The notes: a model not told the origin generated them from the sequence alone. A stretch of DNA of 36,953 nucleotides from an uncultured Enterocloster sp. (GCA_944383785.1 CALWQV010000022.1:1-36953); one strand, 5' to 3'. Shown: positions 1-8,669, counted from the stretch's first letter. Translations and numbers: made by a program.

Positions 1-55
1 TCATCCGGAACAGACTGTCCTTGTAGGTGCGTTTGGTTTCGGAAACTTCACTCAT
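1..55 (-). CDS. Rpn family nuclease/putative transposase, N-terminal fragment (cut by window edge)
   Basis: Only the first 18 codons are present, read leftwards from an ATG at 55. The peptide begins MSEVSETKRTYKDSLFRM, which I recognise as the usual N-terminus of Rpn/PD-(D/E)XK recombination-promoting nucleases in Lachnospiraceae. A GAAGGGAGA ribosome site lies just upstream on the minus strand. An alternative ATG at 59 stops after three codons, so 55 is the start. The catalytic domain lies outside the window, so activity cannot be judged. The family call rests on N-terminal similarity alone. Confidence 0.6.
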   Translation of the reverse strand, partial: MSEVSETKRTYKDSLFRM

Positions 56-59
56 ACAT

Positions 60-366
60 GTTCTCCCTTCATTATACTGCATTTAAAAGTGGTTGAAAAG
101 TTCTGTCCGGAATTGTTCGAAAAATCAGAATCAAAAGAACAAACAAGATGGACAGACGCCTTGCGGCAAGATTCAGGGAAGTTAAGAATACCCCCGCTGA
201 TGAAATTATCATATCATGGGCGGATCGGAGATGCAATAAAAAATTTTCAAAAATTTTTCAAAAAAATAAAACCAAACCCCTTCAAGGCGGTACTGAATAA
301 ATAGAAGGGGAAATTAGAGAACCGCTTCTGCTATGATTCATATATTTTAAGGAGGAAATTTACATT
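60..366. other. AT-rich divergent intergenic region with A-tracts and an inverted repeat
   Basis: This gap separates the leftward Rpn gene from the rightward lipoprotein. From about 236 to 275 it carries runs of A or T repeated roughly every ten bases, a pattern expected to bend DNA. CCCCTTC (277-283) and GAAGGGG (304-310) can pair as a weak hairpin. A TATGAT box about 30 bases before the lipoprotein start could be its -10, but no good -35 is seen. A 71-codon open frame from 89 has no ribosome site or recognisable similarity and is not called. Confidence 0.4.
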
Positions 367-1332
367 ATGAAAAAGCACACTTTATCCCTTTTACTAGCTG
401 CCTCTATGTTAAGCTTATCAGCCTGCGGCGGCATGCTGGAATCAAGATCGGCATTAAACGAAACAACCATTTCAGACGAAACGATTGTAGATGAAACCGT
501 TTTCGAAGAACAGGAGGAAGAAGTGGAAATGGTATGGCATACGCCGGTTATAGCATTGTCTTATGTCAATGTATATGAGGAAAACGGAGAGGTATATGAA
601 TTTGACATATCAAATGATAACCTGAATGATTTAATTGACTTCTTTGCTTTAACCGGACATCCGGTGCTGGAGGATTTCGTAGCATACGGCTATTATAACG
701 GAGGAGAGAATTTCGACCGTTACCCTCCGCTGGAAGAAAATTTGCAGGATACGCTGGAACCATTTGGAGCAAGCAGGGTGAGATTATATTTTTCAGACGC
801 AGTCCGGCCTAGTGTAACTGACGCGATGCAGGAGCAGTATCCGAACTCGTATGAGGATCTTGATCATTATATAGAGGCAGTAATCTATAATCCAACAGAA
901 ACGGAAATTACGTATGGAGAAGCGAAAGTCTGCAAGCTTGGGCACATAAGAAACTTCTGCTATCACCAAACACTTAACAGCGGCGGGGTATTAAAAATTG
1001 GAGAACTTGACTCTCGAGATATTTTGCGTCATGCCAGAGAGCGCATTGATGAGCGTAAAAACAGATTTGACCCATCATACGGCCGTGGTCTGGAAGTATG
1101 GGGATATGTTTGGGATGACCCCGAAAGCGATTACGTAAGACCGCTGCGCGATGGAAGGCAGATCATCGTTACCGATGGAGATTTTGCGATAACGCCATTG
1201 GAATTTTCAAAGATTAATATAAGCAATCCCGATTACTATAAAAGAAGCGACATAACATTTACAGTCAATAACGCTCTAATCGAAGAAAATAATAAGCAGC
1301 AGGGATATTATAAACCAATCGTTTTATACTAA
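367..1332 (+). CDS. Putative lipoprotein of unknown function
   Basis: A 321-residue exported lipoprotein. Residues 1-20 form a signal peptide (Lys-Lys, hydrophobic core) ending in the lipobox LSAC, with Cys20 as the predicted lipidation site, followed by an acidic, Glu/Thr-rich linker. The body (about 55-321) is rich in Tyr, Asp and Asn and matches no family I recognise. A TAAGGAGGAAAT ribosome site six to eight bases before the ATG fixes the start. Base composition is clearly more AT-rich than the downstream envelope genes, as is the leader, which suggests separate acquisition. It is followed by a promoter for the sigma-factor operon, so it is probably a single-gene unit. Confidence 0.75.
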   Translation: MKKHTLSLLLAASMLSLSACGGMLESRSALNETTISDETIVDETVFEEQEEEVEMVWHTPVIALSYVNVYEENGEVYEFDISNDNLNDLIDFFALTGHPVLEDFVAYGYYNGGENFDRYPPLEENLQDTLEPFGASRVRLYFSDAVRPSVTDAMQEQYPNSYEDLDHYIEAVIYNPTETEITYGEAKVCKLGHIRNFCYHQTLNSGGVLKIGELDSRDILRHARERIDERKNRFDPSYGRGLEVWGYVWDDPESDYVRPLRDGRQIIVTDGDFAITPLEFSKINISNPDYYKRSDITFTVNNALIEENNKQQGYYKPIVLY

Positions 1333-1361
1333 ACGATTTTAACGCAATGGAGGTGGAAAGC

Positions 1362-1390
1362 TTGACGGCAGATGGTCTGGTTACTATAAT
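1362..1390 (+). promoter_or_regulatory. Sigma-A type promoter for the sigma-fusion operon
   Basis: TTGACG (1362-1367), a 17-base spacer and a perfect TATAAT (1385-1390) lie about 65 bases before the chosen start of the sigma-factor fusion gene. The match to consensus is strong. It implies that the operon can be transcribed by the housekeeping polymerase as well as by any autoregulation. Confidence 0.75.
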
Positions 1391-1455
1391 GAAACCGAAG
1401 ATATTCAGTGAACCACACTCTTCACAGAATGATTAAAACGCAAAGAGGTATGTAT

Positions 1456-4371
1456 ATGAGTAGGGAAGAAACGACGCAGTTCGACCGGCTGGTAGAGCAG
1501 GCGCAGCAGGGAAATCAGGAGGCATTTGAGGCCATTTACCGTCAGACTTACCGTCTGGTCTATTTTCATGCGAAAGCAGTGACGAAAAGTGAGGAGGAGG
1601 CGCTGGATTTGGTTCAAGATACATTTCTGGCAGCCTACCGGGGGCTGAAACGCCTTCAGGATGTCAGGAATTTCCGGAAATGGATTACCCGGATCGTGTT
1701 TAACCTGGGCTGTAAGAAGCTGCGGGGAAACCACGAGGTTTTGCTGGGGGAAGAAGAGCAGGATGAGATATTTGAAGCGCTGCCGGAGCGGGATGAGGCC
1801 CGTCTGCCGGAGGAATCCTTAGACCGCAAGGAGACGGTAAAGATCATACGTGATGTGATCGAAGGGCTTCCTGTCCTGCAGAAATCGGCGGTGGTAGCTT
1901 ACTATATGGACGAGATGGGGATTGGGGAAATCGCCCGTCTGGCCCAGTGCAGCGAAGGAACCATCAAAAGCCGTCTGAACTATGCCAGAAAGGCCATGAA
2001 GGAGAGCATTCTGAGGAAAGAGCGGGAAATGGGATGCCGCCTGCATGTGGTTACAGGCCCGGTGGTGGTGCTGGCCCTGCGTCAGATGTTTACGGGAATG
2101 GCGGTATCGCCTCAGAAGATGGCGCTGGTATGGGGGATGATCCAGCCTCAGCTGGGAGCGGTCCAGGCGGCTTCCGCAGGAGCGGGAAGCGCAGGAGCGG
2201 CAGCAGAGAGCTATGGCGCAGCGGAGGCGGCAGGAACGGCGCAGGCCGGTGGCGCCGGAGCGGCACAGGCAGGAAGCGCCGGTGGTACTGGAGCGGCGGC
2301 TTCGGCAGCGGCGGAGAGCTATGGAGCGGCGGCCTCGGCAGCGGGCGGCTTTGGAGCGAAGACTGCGGCGGCGGCAGCCTCTGCGGCGGTTAAAGGCGGA
2401 ATCGCGGCGGCCCATGTGAAGGTGGCGGCGGCAGCGGTGTCAACGGTATTGGCGGTTACTGTGGCCGGAGCGGCAGGCGGCGGCTATATTGCTTACCGCC
2501 AGCATCAGGAGGCTGTGGCGCAGGCGGAGAGCCAGACGGAAATCCCGGCGTCAGAGCCTGGAATCGATGGCGGCGAAGCGGAGACGGCAGCGGCTGAGAC
2601 GACAGCGGCTGAGACGGAAGCGGAGACGGCGAAAGCCGGCTGGGTGGCCTTTGAGGAAGGCTGGAAATACCGGGCGGAGGACGGCAGCTACATCAAGTCC
2701 CAGTGGAAGGAGGACGGGGGAGAATGGTATTATCTGACCGGGGATGAGTGGCTTCAGATGGAAGATTTCCGTCTGGGGTATCAGATTTTTACGCTGTCAG
2801 ATACCGGGAGCCTGGCTCAGGTAGCCTATGAGGGGCCGGTTTTGAATCATGGAGAGGGCAGAGTCGACCGGGCTTCTTTTTACACGGAGGACGCTGTTTA
2901 TTATTCCGCCTACGAAGAAGGGATCCATGTCTCGGATTTGGATGGGGGCAATGACAAGAAGCTGTGCGATATCGACGCGGAGTATCTTCTGGTAGATGGG
3001 GACTGGATTTATTTTAGTACATACCGTGTTTTGTACCGGATGAAAACTGACGGCACCCAGTTGGAGCAGATCAACAATGACCAGTGGATTTTTGTAAATT
3101 CCATGGCGGTAGAAGATGGGATTCTCTACATCAATACGACCAATACACCGCCTGGCGATGGGGATTTGCCTATGGGGGAGATTTATGAGGTGCATTGGGA
3201 CACCCAAACCTACAAGCAATTGCCGGTACAGCTGACGGCGCTTCAAAAGTACGACCAGATGCAGGCAGAAGACGGATGGCTGTATTTTCTGGTGAACGGC
3301 CTGGTGTCAACCGATGATCCATTCCAAAACATGCTGGTACGCATGTCGGCGGAGGATTCGACGATTGAATGGATTTCCGAGGAAGGCATCGATGCATTCT
3401 TTGTCTGCGGGAATACAGCCTTTTGCACAAAGGACGGGCAGATGATCCGATACCCCATCGCCCAGCAGGCGGAGGAGGGCCGCCAGACTGCGGAACAGTT
3501 TGAACAGAACCCGGAGCAGGTGTACCAGGAGTATCTGACGAATGTATTGATTCCCCAATATGGCCAGGCAACGGAGTTTTCCAAGCAGTATTATTATTAT
3601 AGGACGCGGGCACCTTATGATAATGAGCGTTACGTAGTTCAGCCCAATCCGGAATCAGCCGGGGCGGTGCAGCAGGGAATCCTGCGAAGCTATGTAGACG
3701 ACCTGGACGGGGACGGAGAAAAGGAGATGGCGGTGCTGCGCGTGGGCTCTCGGGAGAGGGAAAGAACGCCGCTCGAGTCGCAGGCACCATATACCGCGTT
3801 GATGTTGGATGTGTACGAAATACAGCACGGCCGGATGTTTTATGGAGGGACAAGCGAGCTGTCGGCAATCGGCCCTTCCCAAAGCGATACGTCGCAAACG
3901 ATCGTTTATATAAAGCATTACGATGGGAAATGCGCTCTGTTATGCTGCCATACTTTGGATAGTTACAGCACTTTTGTGGAAGGTACGGAGTTGTATGAAA
4001 TGACCTTTGTCTCGTTTGATACGGGAGAACAAGGTATTTCCCTGTATAGCCAGACAGAAAGCGAATATGGCACAGCTTTTGAGATGAATCAGTTGGATGA
4101 AATAAGCAAAAATTACGGCTTTACCGATAACTGGTGGACATGGGATGAGGAAGATGGAACATCGGTTCTCCAGGTATCCAGCCAGGAGCCGGACTGTGAG
4201 GTGATTTTCCGGGAAGCCGCCGGAATGGGAGCCAGACAGGGAGGATATAATACGATTTCCGGATATTCCGCGGTTCAGGAGATGGAGGAGCTTGGAAACT
4301 TCGAGGATCATCCGGTATATTGGAGCATGGACGTCAACCCGGTGCAGGAAGCGCCTGGAGCGACGGGTTGA
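1456..4371 (+). CDS. ECF-like sigma factor fused to a transmembrane segment and extracellular sensor-like region
   Basis: A 971-residue multidomain protein. Residues ~22-92 are sigma-70 region 2 (DLVQDTFLAAY, NFRKWITRI). Residues ~132-185 are region 4, with the helix-turn-helix GEIARLAQCSEGTIKSRL. Residues ~235-320 are almost only Ala, Gly, Ser and Glu. Residues ~322-346 are hydrophobic and probably cross the membrane, followed by a Glu/Thr/Ala stalk. Residues ~397-435 resemble a wall-binding (WYYL) repeat. Residues ~455-700 resemble a DUF5050-type beta-propeller, and a DDLDGDGEKEMAV motif of FG-GAP/calcium-loop type follows. The start at 1456 is set by AAAGAGGT six bases upstream; a GTG at 1408 has no ribosome site. 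It heads an operon with an amidase and a VWA protein. Inference: outside sensing coupled to transcription, possibly after proteolysis. The sigma domain is sure; the C-terminal assignments are tentative. Confidence 0.85.
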   Translation: MSREETTQFDRLVEQAQQGNQEAFEAIYRQTYRLVYFHAKAVTKSEEEALDLVQDTFLAAYRGLKRLQDVRNFRKWITRIVFNLGCKKLRGNHEVLLGEEEQDEIFEALPERDEARLPEESLDRKETVKIIRDVIEGLPVLQKSAVVAYYMDEMGIGEIARLAQCSEGTIKSRLNYARKAMKESILRKEREMGCRLHVVTGPVVVLALRQMFTGMAVSPQKMALVWGMIQPQLGAVQAASAGAGSAGAAAESYGAAEAAGTAQAGGAGAAQAGSAGGTGAAASAAAESYGAAASAAGGFGAKTAAAAASAAVKGGIAAAHVKVAAAAVSTVLAVTVAGAAGGGYIAYRQHQEAVAQAESQTEIPASEPGIDGGEAETAAAETTAAETEAETAKAGWVAFEEGWKYRAEDGSYIKSQWKEDGGEWYYLTGDEWLQMEDFRLGYQIFTLSDTGSLAQVAYEGPVLNHGEGRVDRASFYTEDAVYYSAYEEGIHVSDLDGGNDKKLCDIDAEYLLVDGDWIYFSTYRVLYRMKTDGTQLEQINNDQWIFVNSMAVEDGILYINTTNTPPGDGDLPMGEIYEVHWDTQTYKQLPVQLTALQKYDQMQAEDGWLYFLVNGLVSTDDPFQNMLVRMSAEDSTIEWISEEGIDAFFVCGNTAFCTKDGQMIRYPIAQQAEEGRQTAEQFEQNPEQVYQEYLTNVLIPQYGQATEFSKQYYYYRTRAPYDNERYVVQPNPESAGAVQQGILRSYVDDLDGDGEKEMAVLRVGSRERERTPLESQAPYTALMLDVYEIQHGRMFYGGTSELSAIGPSQSDTSQTIVYIKHYDGKCALLCCHTLDSYSTFVEGTELYEMTFVSFDTGEQGISLYSQTESEYGTAFEMNQLDEISKNYGFTDNWWTWDEEDGTSVLQVSSQEPDCEVIFREAAGMGARQGGYNTISGYSAVQEMEELGNFEDHPVYWSMDVNPVQEAPGATG
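2195..2400 (+). repeat. Ala/Gly-coding low-complexity repeat within the sigma-fusion gene
   Basis: This GC-rich stretch is built from GCG/GCA/GGC-type codons. Two copies encode AAAESYGAA (near 2200 and near 2310), and AGSAG-type units recur between them. It links the cytoplasmic sigma domain to the membrane segment. The repeats suggest slippage-prone expansion, so length may vary between strains. Confidence 0.7.
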
Positions 4372-4402
4372 CCGGTAAGATGGTCAACGGAGAAGGACAA
4401 TC

Positions 4403-5647
4403 ATGAAAAAATTATTTTTCGGCCTTTCCCTGCTGCTCTTAGCGGGGATCCTGGTATGGGGATGGATATGGTTCCTCCCGGAAAAGAAAAAAGAAACAGC
4501 AAGCCCGCCGCGGGAAGAAACAGAGGCATTGTCAGAAGCCGCCGCGAAAACAGAGGCGGAGACAACCGCCTCCCCATCGCGGCCGCCGCTAATCCGGGTT
4601 GATCAGATTCAAACCCGGCGTATTTCGCCGGATTGCATCCGGATTAGCTGGAGCTGCAAAGAGGACGCCCAGGCGGACGAGTATATTGTTAAGAAGCGTC
4701 TTATGGAAAATGGCCGCCCGAAGGGCCGGTGGACGGAGCTTGCCGCAGTTAAGGGCGGCGCCGGGGAGTACGCGATCGAGGATCTTCTGACGTCCGCCGC
4801 TCCCGTCCAGTACGAATACCGGGTGGATGTCCGGGCAGCGGATGGGGAAGTTTGGGAAGGGGCGGAAGGGAGCGCGGTTTTGGGCTCCAATGTGATGATC
4901 TGCATCGACCCGGGACATTACGCGGGGAAAAATGCCTCCCCCGACGGCAATTCCTTCCCATACGCGGAGGGTGATTTTACACTGGAGGTCGCCCTGCGTC
5001 TGAAAGAATTGTTAAAGGAAAAATACGGAATTGATTCCAGCCTGACCCGGGAATCCGGCTCTATTATCCTGGACGGCTATCAGGATCAGGAGCTGGACCA
5101 GGGCCACATATCCCTGAGAGGCCGGTACGCGGCCCGGGAGCAGAGCAGCCTGTTTGTGTCCATCCACACCAACGCCAATCGTGACAACGCCAACGGCTGC
5201 CCCACATGGGAACAGCCCATCGCGGCAAATAAAAGCCTGGTATTCGCCAACATACCGGCCCAGACCTCAAAGACAGCTTTAAAGGCTGCCAACGCAATCG
5301 GAATCCAGCTGTCCCGGACCAATTATGAGCTGGGGCTGTCTGCGCAAAAGGAGTTTCGCGCCGTATCCGACGCCGGCGAGCTGCGGGAATGGACGGAGGA
5401 GTACAATGACAGCTTAAACCAGATGGGAACCGTAGTATACCGGACGGACGAAGGCCAGGACTATTACGGGGTGCTTCGGGGCGCGGCTTCGGCGGGCATC
5501 CCTGGAATCATCATTGAACACGGGCTTCACACGATACCGGAGGTCCGGGAAGCGGCGCAAAACGGGCTTTCGGAGTGCTGGGCCAGGGCGGATGCCTGGG
5601 GAATCGCCTGCGGATTTGGATTTACAGAACCGATTAAAGCCGAGTAG
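4403..5647 (+). CDS. N-acetylmuramoyl-L-alanine amidase (Amidase_3), membrane-anchored or secreted
   Basis: A 414-residue cell-wall hydrolase expected to cut the amide bond between MurNAc and L-Ala in peptidoglycan. Residues 1-24 are a signal or anchor helix. Residues 25-65 are a Glu/Ala/Thr linker. Residues ~66-155 look like a fibronectin type III-type fold. The Amidase_3 domain runs from ~165 to 408. Zinc-site motifs are visible: DPGH near 168, a Glu in DFTLEVA, SIHTNAN, and the catalytic Glu in IIIEHGLHT near 371. A GGAGAAGG ribosome site lies before the ATG. The gene starts 31 bases after the sigma-fusion stop and ends 13 bases before the VWA gene, so all three are probably one transcript. 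The link suggests wall remodelling controlled by the sigma fusion, which is inference. Confidence 0.88.
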   Translation: MKKLFFGLSLLLLAGILVWGWIWFLPEKKKETASPPREETEALSEAAAKTEAETTASPSRPPLIRVDQIQTRRISPDCIRISWSCKEDAQADEYIVKKRLMENGRPKGRWTELAAVKGGAGEYAIEDLLTSAAPVQYEYRVDVRAADGEVWEGAEGSAVLGSNVMICIDPGHYAGKNASPDGNSFPYAEGDFTLEVALRLKELLKEKYGIDSSLTRESGSIILDGYQDQELDQGHISLRGRYAAREQSSLFVSIHTNANRDNANGCPTWEQPIAANKSLVFANIPAQTSKTALKAANAIGIQLSRTNYELGLSAQKEFRAVSDAGELREWTEEYNDSLNQMGTVVYRTDEGQDYYGVLRGAASAGIPGIIIEHGLHTIPEVREAAQNGLSECWARADAWGIACGFGFTEPIKAE

Positions 5648-5660
5648 GAGGAGTATGGAA

Positions 5661-7580
5661 ATGTCAGATAAAAAGAGAAAGGCCAATTGCGCCGGCAGCG
5701 CATTGGCTGTGTGCATCGTGATCATGGCGGTGCTGATCGTGGGCTTCGGAGTGGGGCTGGGAGTGAAAACCGGCCTGGATACGAGAAAATGGCGGGAGCT
5801 GGGCAGCGCCGTAGATGATTGCGGGATTCCCAAGTTTTCCAATCAGAAGGAGAATCTGGAGGAAGAATGGTCGGATACCGGCCTATTGGACTTTTCCCAG
5901 AGAAAAGACCTGTTGGAACGTCTGGAAGCCGTAAAAGATTCCGCCGGGAAAGCGAAGCTCTGGATTTTGGAGGAAACCGTCCGGGTTCAAGCCGCTCTGG
6001 AGGAGATGGGCGCTTATCAGCTGTCCGACGGCTATGCGGATTATGAAAGCTATTTAAACAGCTGTATGGAAGCCTTGGAAGCCCGGAATTACGACGAGGC
6101 AAGGGAGCTGACAGGGGAGCTTGACCGCCGCCTGGAGGACTTGATTCGGCGGAACGAAGAATACATTGCGCAAAAGGTCAACGCCTACAATTCCCTTGAC
6201 CTCTCTATGGCGGACGCCGCAGATAAAACGAGCCTTCAGACGGATCTTCAGACGGTAACACAGCTGGCGGATGAGGGAAAATACAGCGAGCTCCCCGCCC
6301 TTTTTGAGGAAATGGATGAACTTGCCGAGCGGTATGTGGAACCGGAACATAAGCTGAATATCAGCGTGCAGCAGGTGGACGCCTCATCATTTCCCAAGAT
6401 CCGCCTTTACGTGCGCGTAGAGGACGCCCAGTCCGGAGATGTGCCCAACCTGGAGGATATCTTGTTTTTTATCCGCAAGCAGGACGCCAACGCCAACTAT
6501 GTGCGGCAGCAGGTTTCCAGGGTATCCCAATTAAATCAGTCGGAAGCCTTAAGCGTGGATATGGTTGCCGATGTAAGCGGCAGCATGAACGGGGCGCCTC
6601 TCCAGGAGGCAAAGGAAATTATGTCCAACTTCATTTCCAGCGTGCAGTTTTCCGCCGGCGATATGGTGGAGCTGATTACCTTCAGCACCGGCGTTTATCT
6701 GGAAGAGGAGTTTACAAATTCCGCCTCCGCCCTGATCAATAAGATTAACGGGCTCAGTACCGGAAATAGTACCAGCCTGTACGACGCCCTCTACACTGGG
6801 GTCACCAGGGCTGCGGCCCAGAGCGGGGCCAAATGCGTAATCGGCTTTACGGACGGCATGGACAATTACAGCTCCTGCAGCGTCCAGGATGTGATCGATA
6901 TTGCCAAGCGCTACCATGTGCCGATCTTTATTATCGGAATCGGCATGGGAAATAATTCGGAGCTCACATCCCTTGCCTCTGAAACCGGCGGCGAGTATTA
7001 CGAAATTTCCGAAATCACCTCCATGGCGGAGATCTACCAGGAGATTTATCGGAAGGAGAAGGAGCTGTACCTGGTAGAGTTTGAGGATACCAGCGGAGAT
7101 ATAGCTTCAAACGCTAACATCGTGGTGGGATATCACTCCCCAACTTACGGCGGCGAATGCAGCTACAGCTATACCCCCAGCGTTCTCCTGAGCGTGGAGG
7201 GGACCGCTCTCTACCAGGAGGGGCCGGAAGCAGTGGTGGAAGGGTATATGCGGGCCTTTGACGACGCCATGACCAACGCGGACTTTTCCGCTATCTCAGG
7301 GTATCTGAAGCCAGGGAGCAATATTTACCAGACGCAGCAGCAGTATGTGCTGAAACATATTTCGGAGATGCTGGATTCCTACGAGATCGTATCCGTGGAT
7401 TATGACACCAGCGACTCCTGCGTTGTGACGACCCGGGAAAACTACTATGTGCAAAAACCGGAAGTACCGCTGGAGCTGGTAACCCAGCAGTGCAAATACC
7501 GGGTAGTCCGCGAAAACGGCATCTGGAAAATGACCGATTTCGCGGACGACGTCCAGGTGCTTTCGCGGTTAAAGCAGTAA
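5661..7580 (+). CDS. Membrane-anchored VWA domain protein with NTF2-like C-terminal domain
   Basis: A 639-residue protein. A transmembrane helix (~12-36) is followed by a helical, probably coiled-coil region (~55-230), then a von Willebrand factor A domain (~295-470), then an NTF2/TcaA-like C-terminal domain (~520-639, pattern GYMRAFDDAMTNADF). The metal-ion site is complete: DVSGS near 304, the Thr in NSTSLYDAL near 367, and the Asp in GFTDGMDN near 396. So it should bind a divalent metal and a protein partner outside the cell. The start at 5661 has AGGAGGAG seven bases upstream; the ATG at 5655 is too close. It is the third gene of the sigma-fusion operon. Its stop overlaps the facing pyridoxamine kinase gene by 12 bases. 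Confidence 0.85.
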   Translation: MSDKKRKANCAGSALAVCIVIMAVLIVGFGVGLGVKTGLDTRKWRELGSAVDDCGIPKFSNQKENLEEEWSDTGLLDFSQRKDLLERLEAVKDSAGKAKLWILEETVRVQAALEEMGAYQLSDGYADYESYLNSCMEALEARNYDEARELTGELDRRLEDLIRRNEEYIAQKVNAYNSLDLSMADAADKTSLQTDLQTVTQLADEGKYSELPALFEEMDELAERYVEPEHKLNISVQQVDASSFPKIRLYVRVEDAQSGDVPNLEDILFFIRKQDANANYVRQQVSRVSQLNQSEALSVDMVADVSGSMNGAPLQEAKEIMSNFISSVQFSAGDMVELITFSTGVYLEEEFTNSASALINKINGLSTGNSTSLYDALYTGVTRAAAQSGAKCVIGFTDGMDNYSSCSVQDVIDIAKRYHVPIFIIGIGMGNNSELTSLASETGGEYYEISEITSMAEIYQEIYRKEKELYLVEFEDTSGDIASNANIVVGYHSPTYGGECSYSYTPSVLLSVEGTALYQEGPEAVVEGYMRAFDDAMTNADFSAISGYLKPGSNIYQTQQQYVLKHISEMLDSYEIVSVDYDTSDSCVVTTRENYYVQKPEVPLELVTQQCKYRVVRENGIWKMTDFADDVQVLSRLKQ

Positions 7581-8420
7581 GCTGCCTGCCCGCTCCTCCA
7601 ACATCCGGCACAGCTTGGGAATCTGGGACTCAAACTCAACCCCATACCATCTGGCGGATTTGGAGGCGGCGGTGGCCTCGATGCAGATCACCACAAAGTC
7701 CGCGGCCAGGGCCAGGGCGTCCCCCAGATCCATGCCCCGCATCAGTCCGCCCATCACGGTGGAGGAGTAGAGATCCCCGGTGCCGTGAAAGCTCTGGGGG
7801 CAGCGGCGGGTAAAGTAGGAAAATTCCTTGCCGCTTTGGTCTAAGTAGGCCACACCCAGCCGCCCTGGCTCATAGCTGACGCCGGTGAGGGCAGCGGTTT
7901 TGCAGCCTAAGGCCAGCAGTTTTTCCAGAAGCTCGCGGATATAGTCCGGGCCGTACTGGGTGCGGTAGGGCATGCCGGTGAGAAGAGAGGCTTCCGTGAT
8001 ATTGGGCAGGATAATGTCGGCCTTTGCGCAGACCTTGGCCATCTGAGCGGGGAAGAAATCGTCAAAGGCGGCGTAGAGCTTTCCGTTGTCCGCCATGGCC
8101 GGATCCACCAGGATCAGGTTCTCCCCGGTGCCGAAGCGGTCGAAGAAGCGGCAGATCTGCTGGCACTGTTCCCCTGAGGCCAGGTATCCGGTGTAGATGC
8201 CGTCGAAGGTGATCCCCTCCTTCTCCCAGACGTCGGAGATGGGCTCGATCTGATCCGACAGATCCTTTACCGTAAAATTTTTAAACATCGTATGGTTGGA
8301 TAATACGGCGGTGGGCAGGATGCCGCACTCTACGCCCATAGCGGAGAGAACCGGCAGGGCTACGGTGATGGAGCAGCGGCCTACGCAGGAAATGTCCTGA
8401 AGGGTGATGATTCGTTTCAT
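7569..8420 (-). CDS. pdxY: Pyridoxamine kinase
   Basis: A 283-residue ribokinase-fold kinase that phosphorylates pyridoxal/pyridoxamine with ATP in the vitamin B6 salvage pathway. Family motifs are visible: the N-terminal DISCVGRCSITVALPVLSAM, VDPAMADNGKLY (as in PdxY/PdxK), LPNITEASLLTG, and the anion-hole/catalytic loop FHGTGDLYSS with the catalytic Asp. Length matches the family. The ATG at 8420 is preceded by AGGAGGA; longer frames upstream would run through the promoter region. It is read alone, divergent from the kinase-CpaE fusion. Its 3' end overlaps the VWA gene, so it has no free downstream terminator. The leader holds paired TGGACTG/CAGTCCA sites, suggesting control by a PdxR/MocR-type regulator. 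Confidence 0.88.
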   Translation of the reverse strand: MKRIITLQDISCVGRCSITVALPVLSAMGVECGILPTAVLSNHTMFKNFTVKDLSDQIEPISDVWEKEGITFDGIYTGYLASGEQCQQICRFFDRFGTGENLILVDPAMADNGKLYAAFDDFFPAQMAKVCAKADIILPNITEASLLTGMPYRTQYGPDYIRELLEKLLALGCKTAALTGVSYEPGRLGVAYLDQSGKEFSYFTRRCPQSFHGTGDLYSSTVMGGLMRGMDLGDALALAADFVVICIEATAASKSARWYGVEFESQIPKLCRMLEERAGSLLL

Positions 8421-8461
8421 AAGTATTGTCCTCCTGAATGGTTGCGGTTGATTGAATTGAC

Positions 8462-8530
8462 ATGAGTATAACCAAAAATGGACTGATTTAAAATAGCCAG
8501 AATTGCAAAAAATAACCAGTCCAGTTTGGA
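8462..8530 (-). promoter_or_regulatory. Putative operator region of pdxY (PdxR/MocR-like?)
   Basis: Between pdxY and the divergent kinase, TGGACTG (8479-8485) and CAGTCCA (8517-8523) form an inverted repeat with centres 38 bases apart. On the minus strand three related copies of YTGGYTAT occur across the same stretch, 19 and 25 bases apart. A TATACT box lies just downstream of the last copy. Spaced direct and inverted TGG-type repeats are the kind of site bound by dimeric MocR regulators of B6 genes. No such regulator is in the window, so the owner is inference. Confidence 0.45.
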
Positions 8531-8587
8531 AAAAGTATAGACAAAAGCGCAAAACCGCGAGTTTATTAAAAATATTTCTGTAAAACA

Positions 8588-8617
8588 TTGACAGAGGGGG
8601 ATTTTAAGTGATAAGAT
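8588..8617 (+). promoter_or_regulatory. Promoter of the kinase/CpaE operon
   Basis: A perfect TTGACA (8588-8593) is followed after 18 bases by TAAGAT (8612-8617), placed about 30 bases before the AGGAGGGGAGGAG ribosome site of the kinase gene. Confidence 0.6.
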
Positions 8618-8669
8618 AAATCCCACAAGAGATGGCAGCAGGAAAAGGAGGGGAGGAGCTGCGGGAGCC

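Noticed and set aside
56-110. TTTTCA-17-TATAAT on the minus strand before the Rpn gene
   Set aside because: The -10 would sit only about 15 bases before the ATG, leaving the ribosome site at the transcript's first bases; too close to call.
89-304. 71-codon open frame between the Rpn gene and the lipoprotein
   Set aside because: No ribosome site, no recognisable family, and the C-terminal part is just translated A-tracts (Lys/Phe/Asn).
1819-2415. Arg/Ser-rich open frame opposite the sigma-fusion repeat
   Set aside because: It is produced by the GC-rich Ala/Gly codon repeat read backwards; no start signal.
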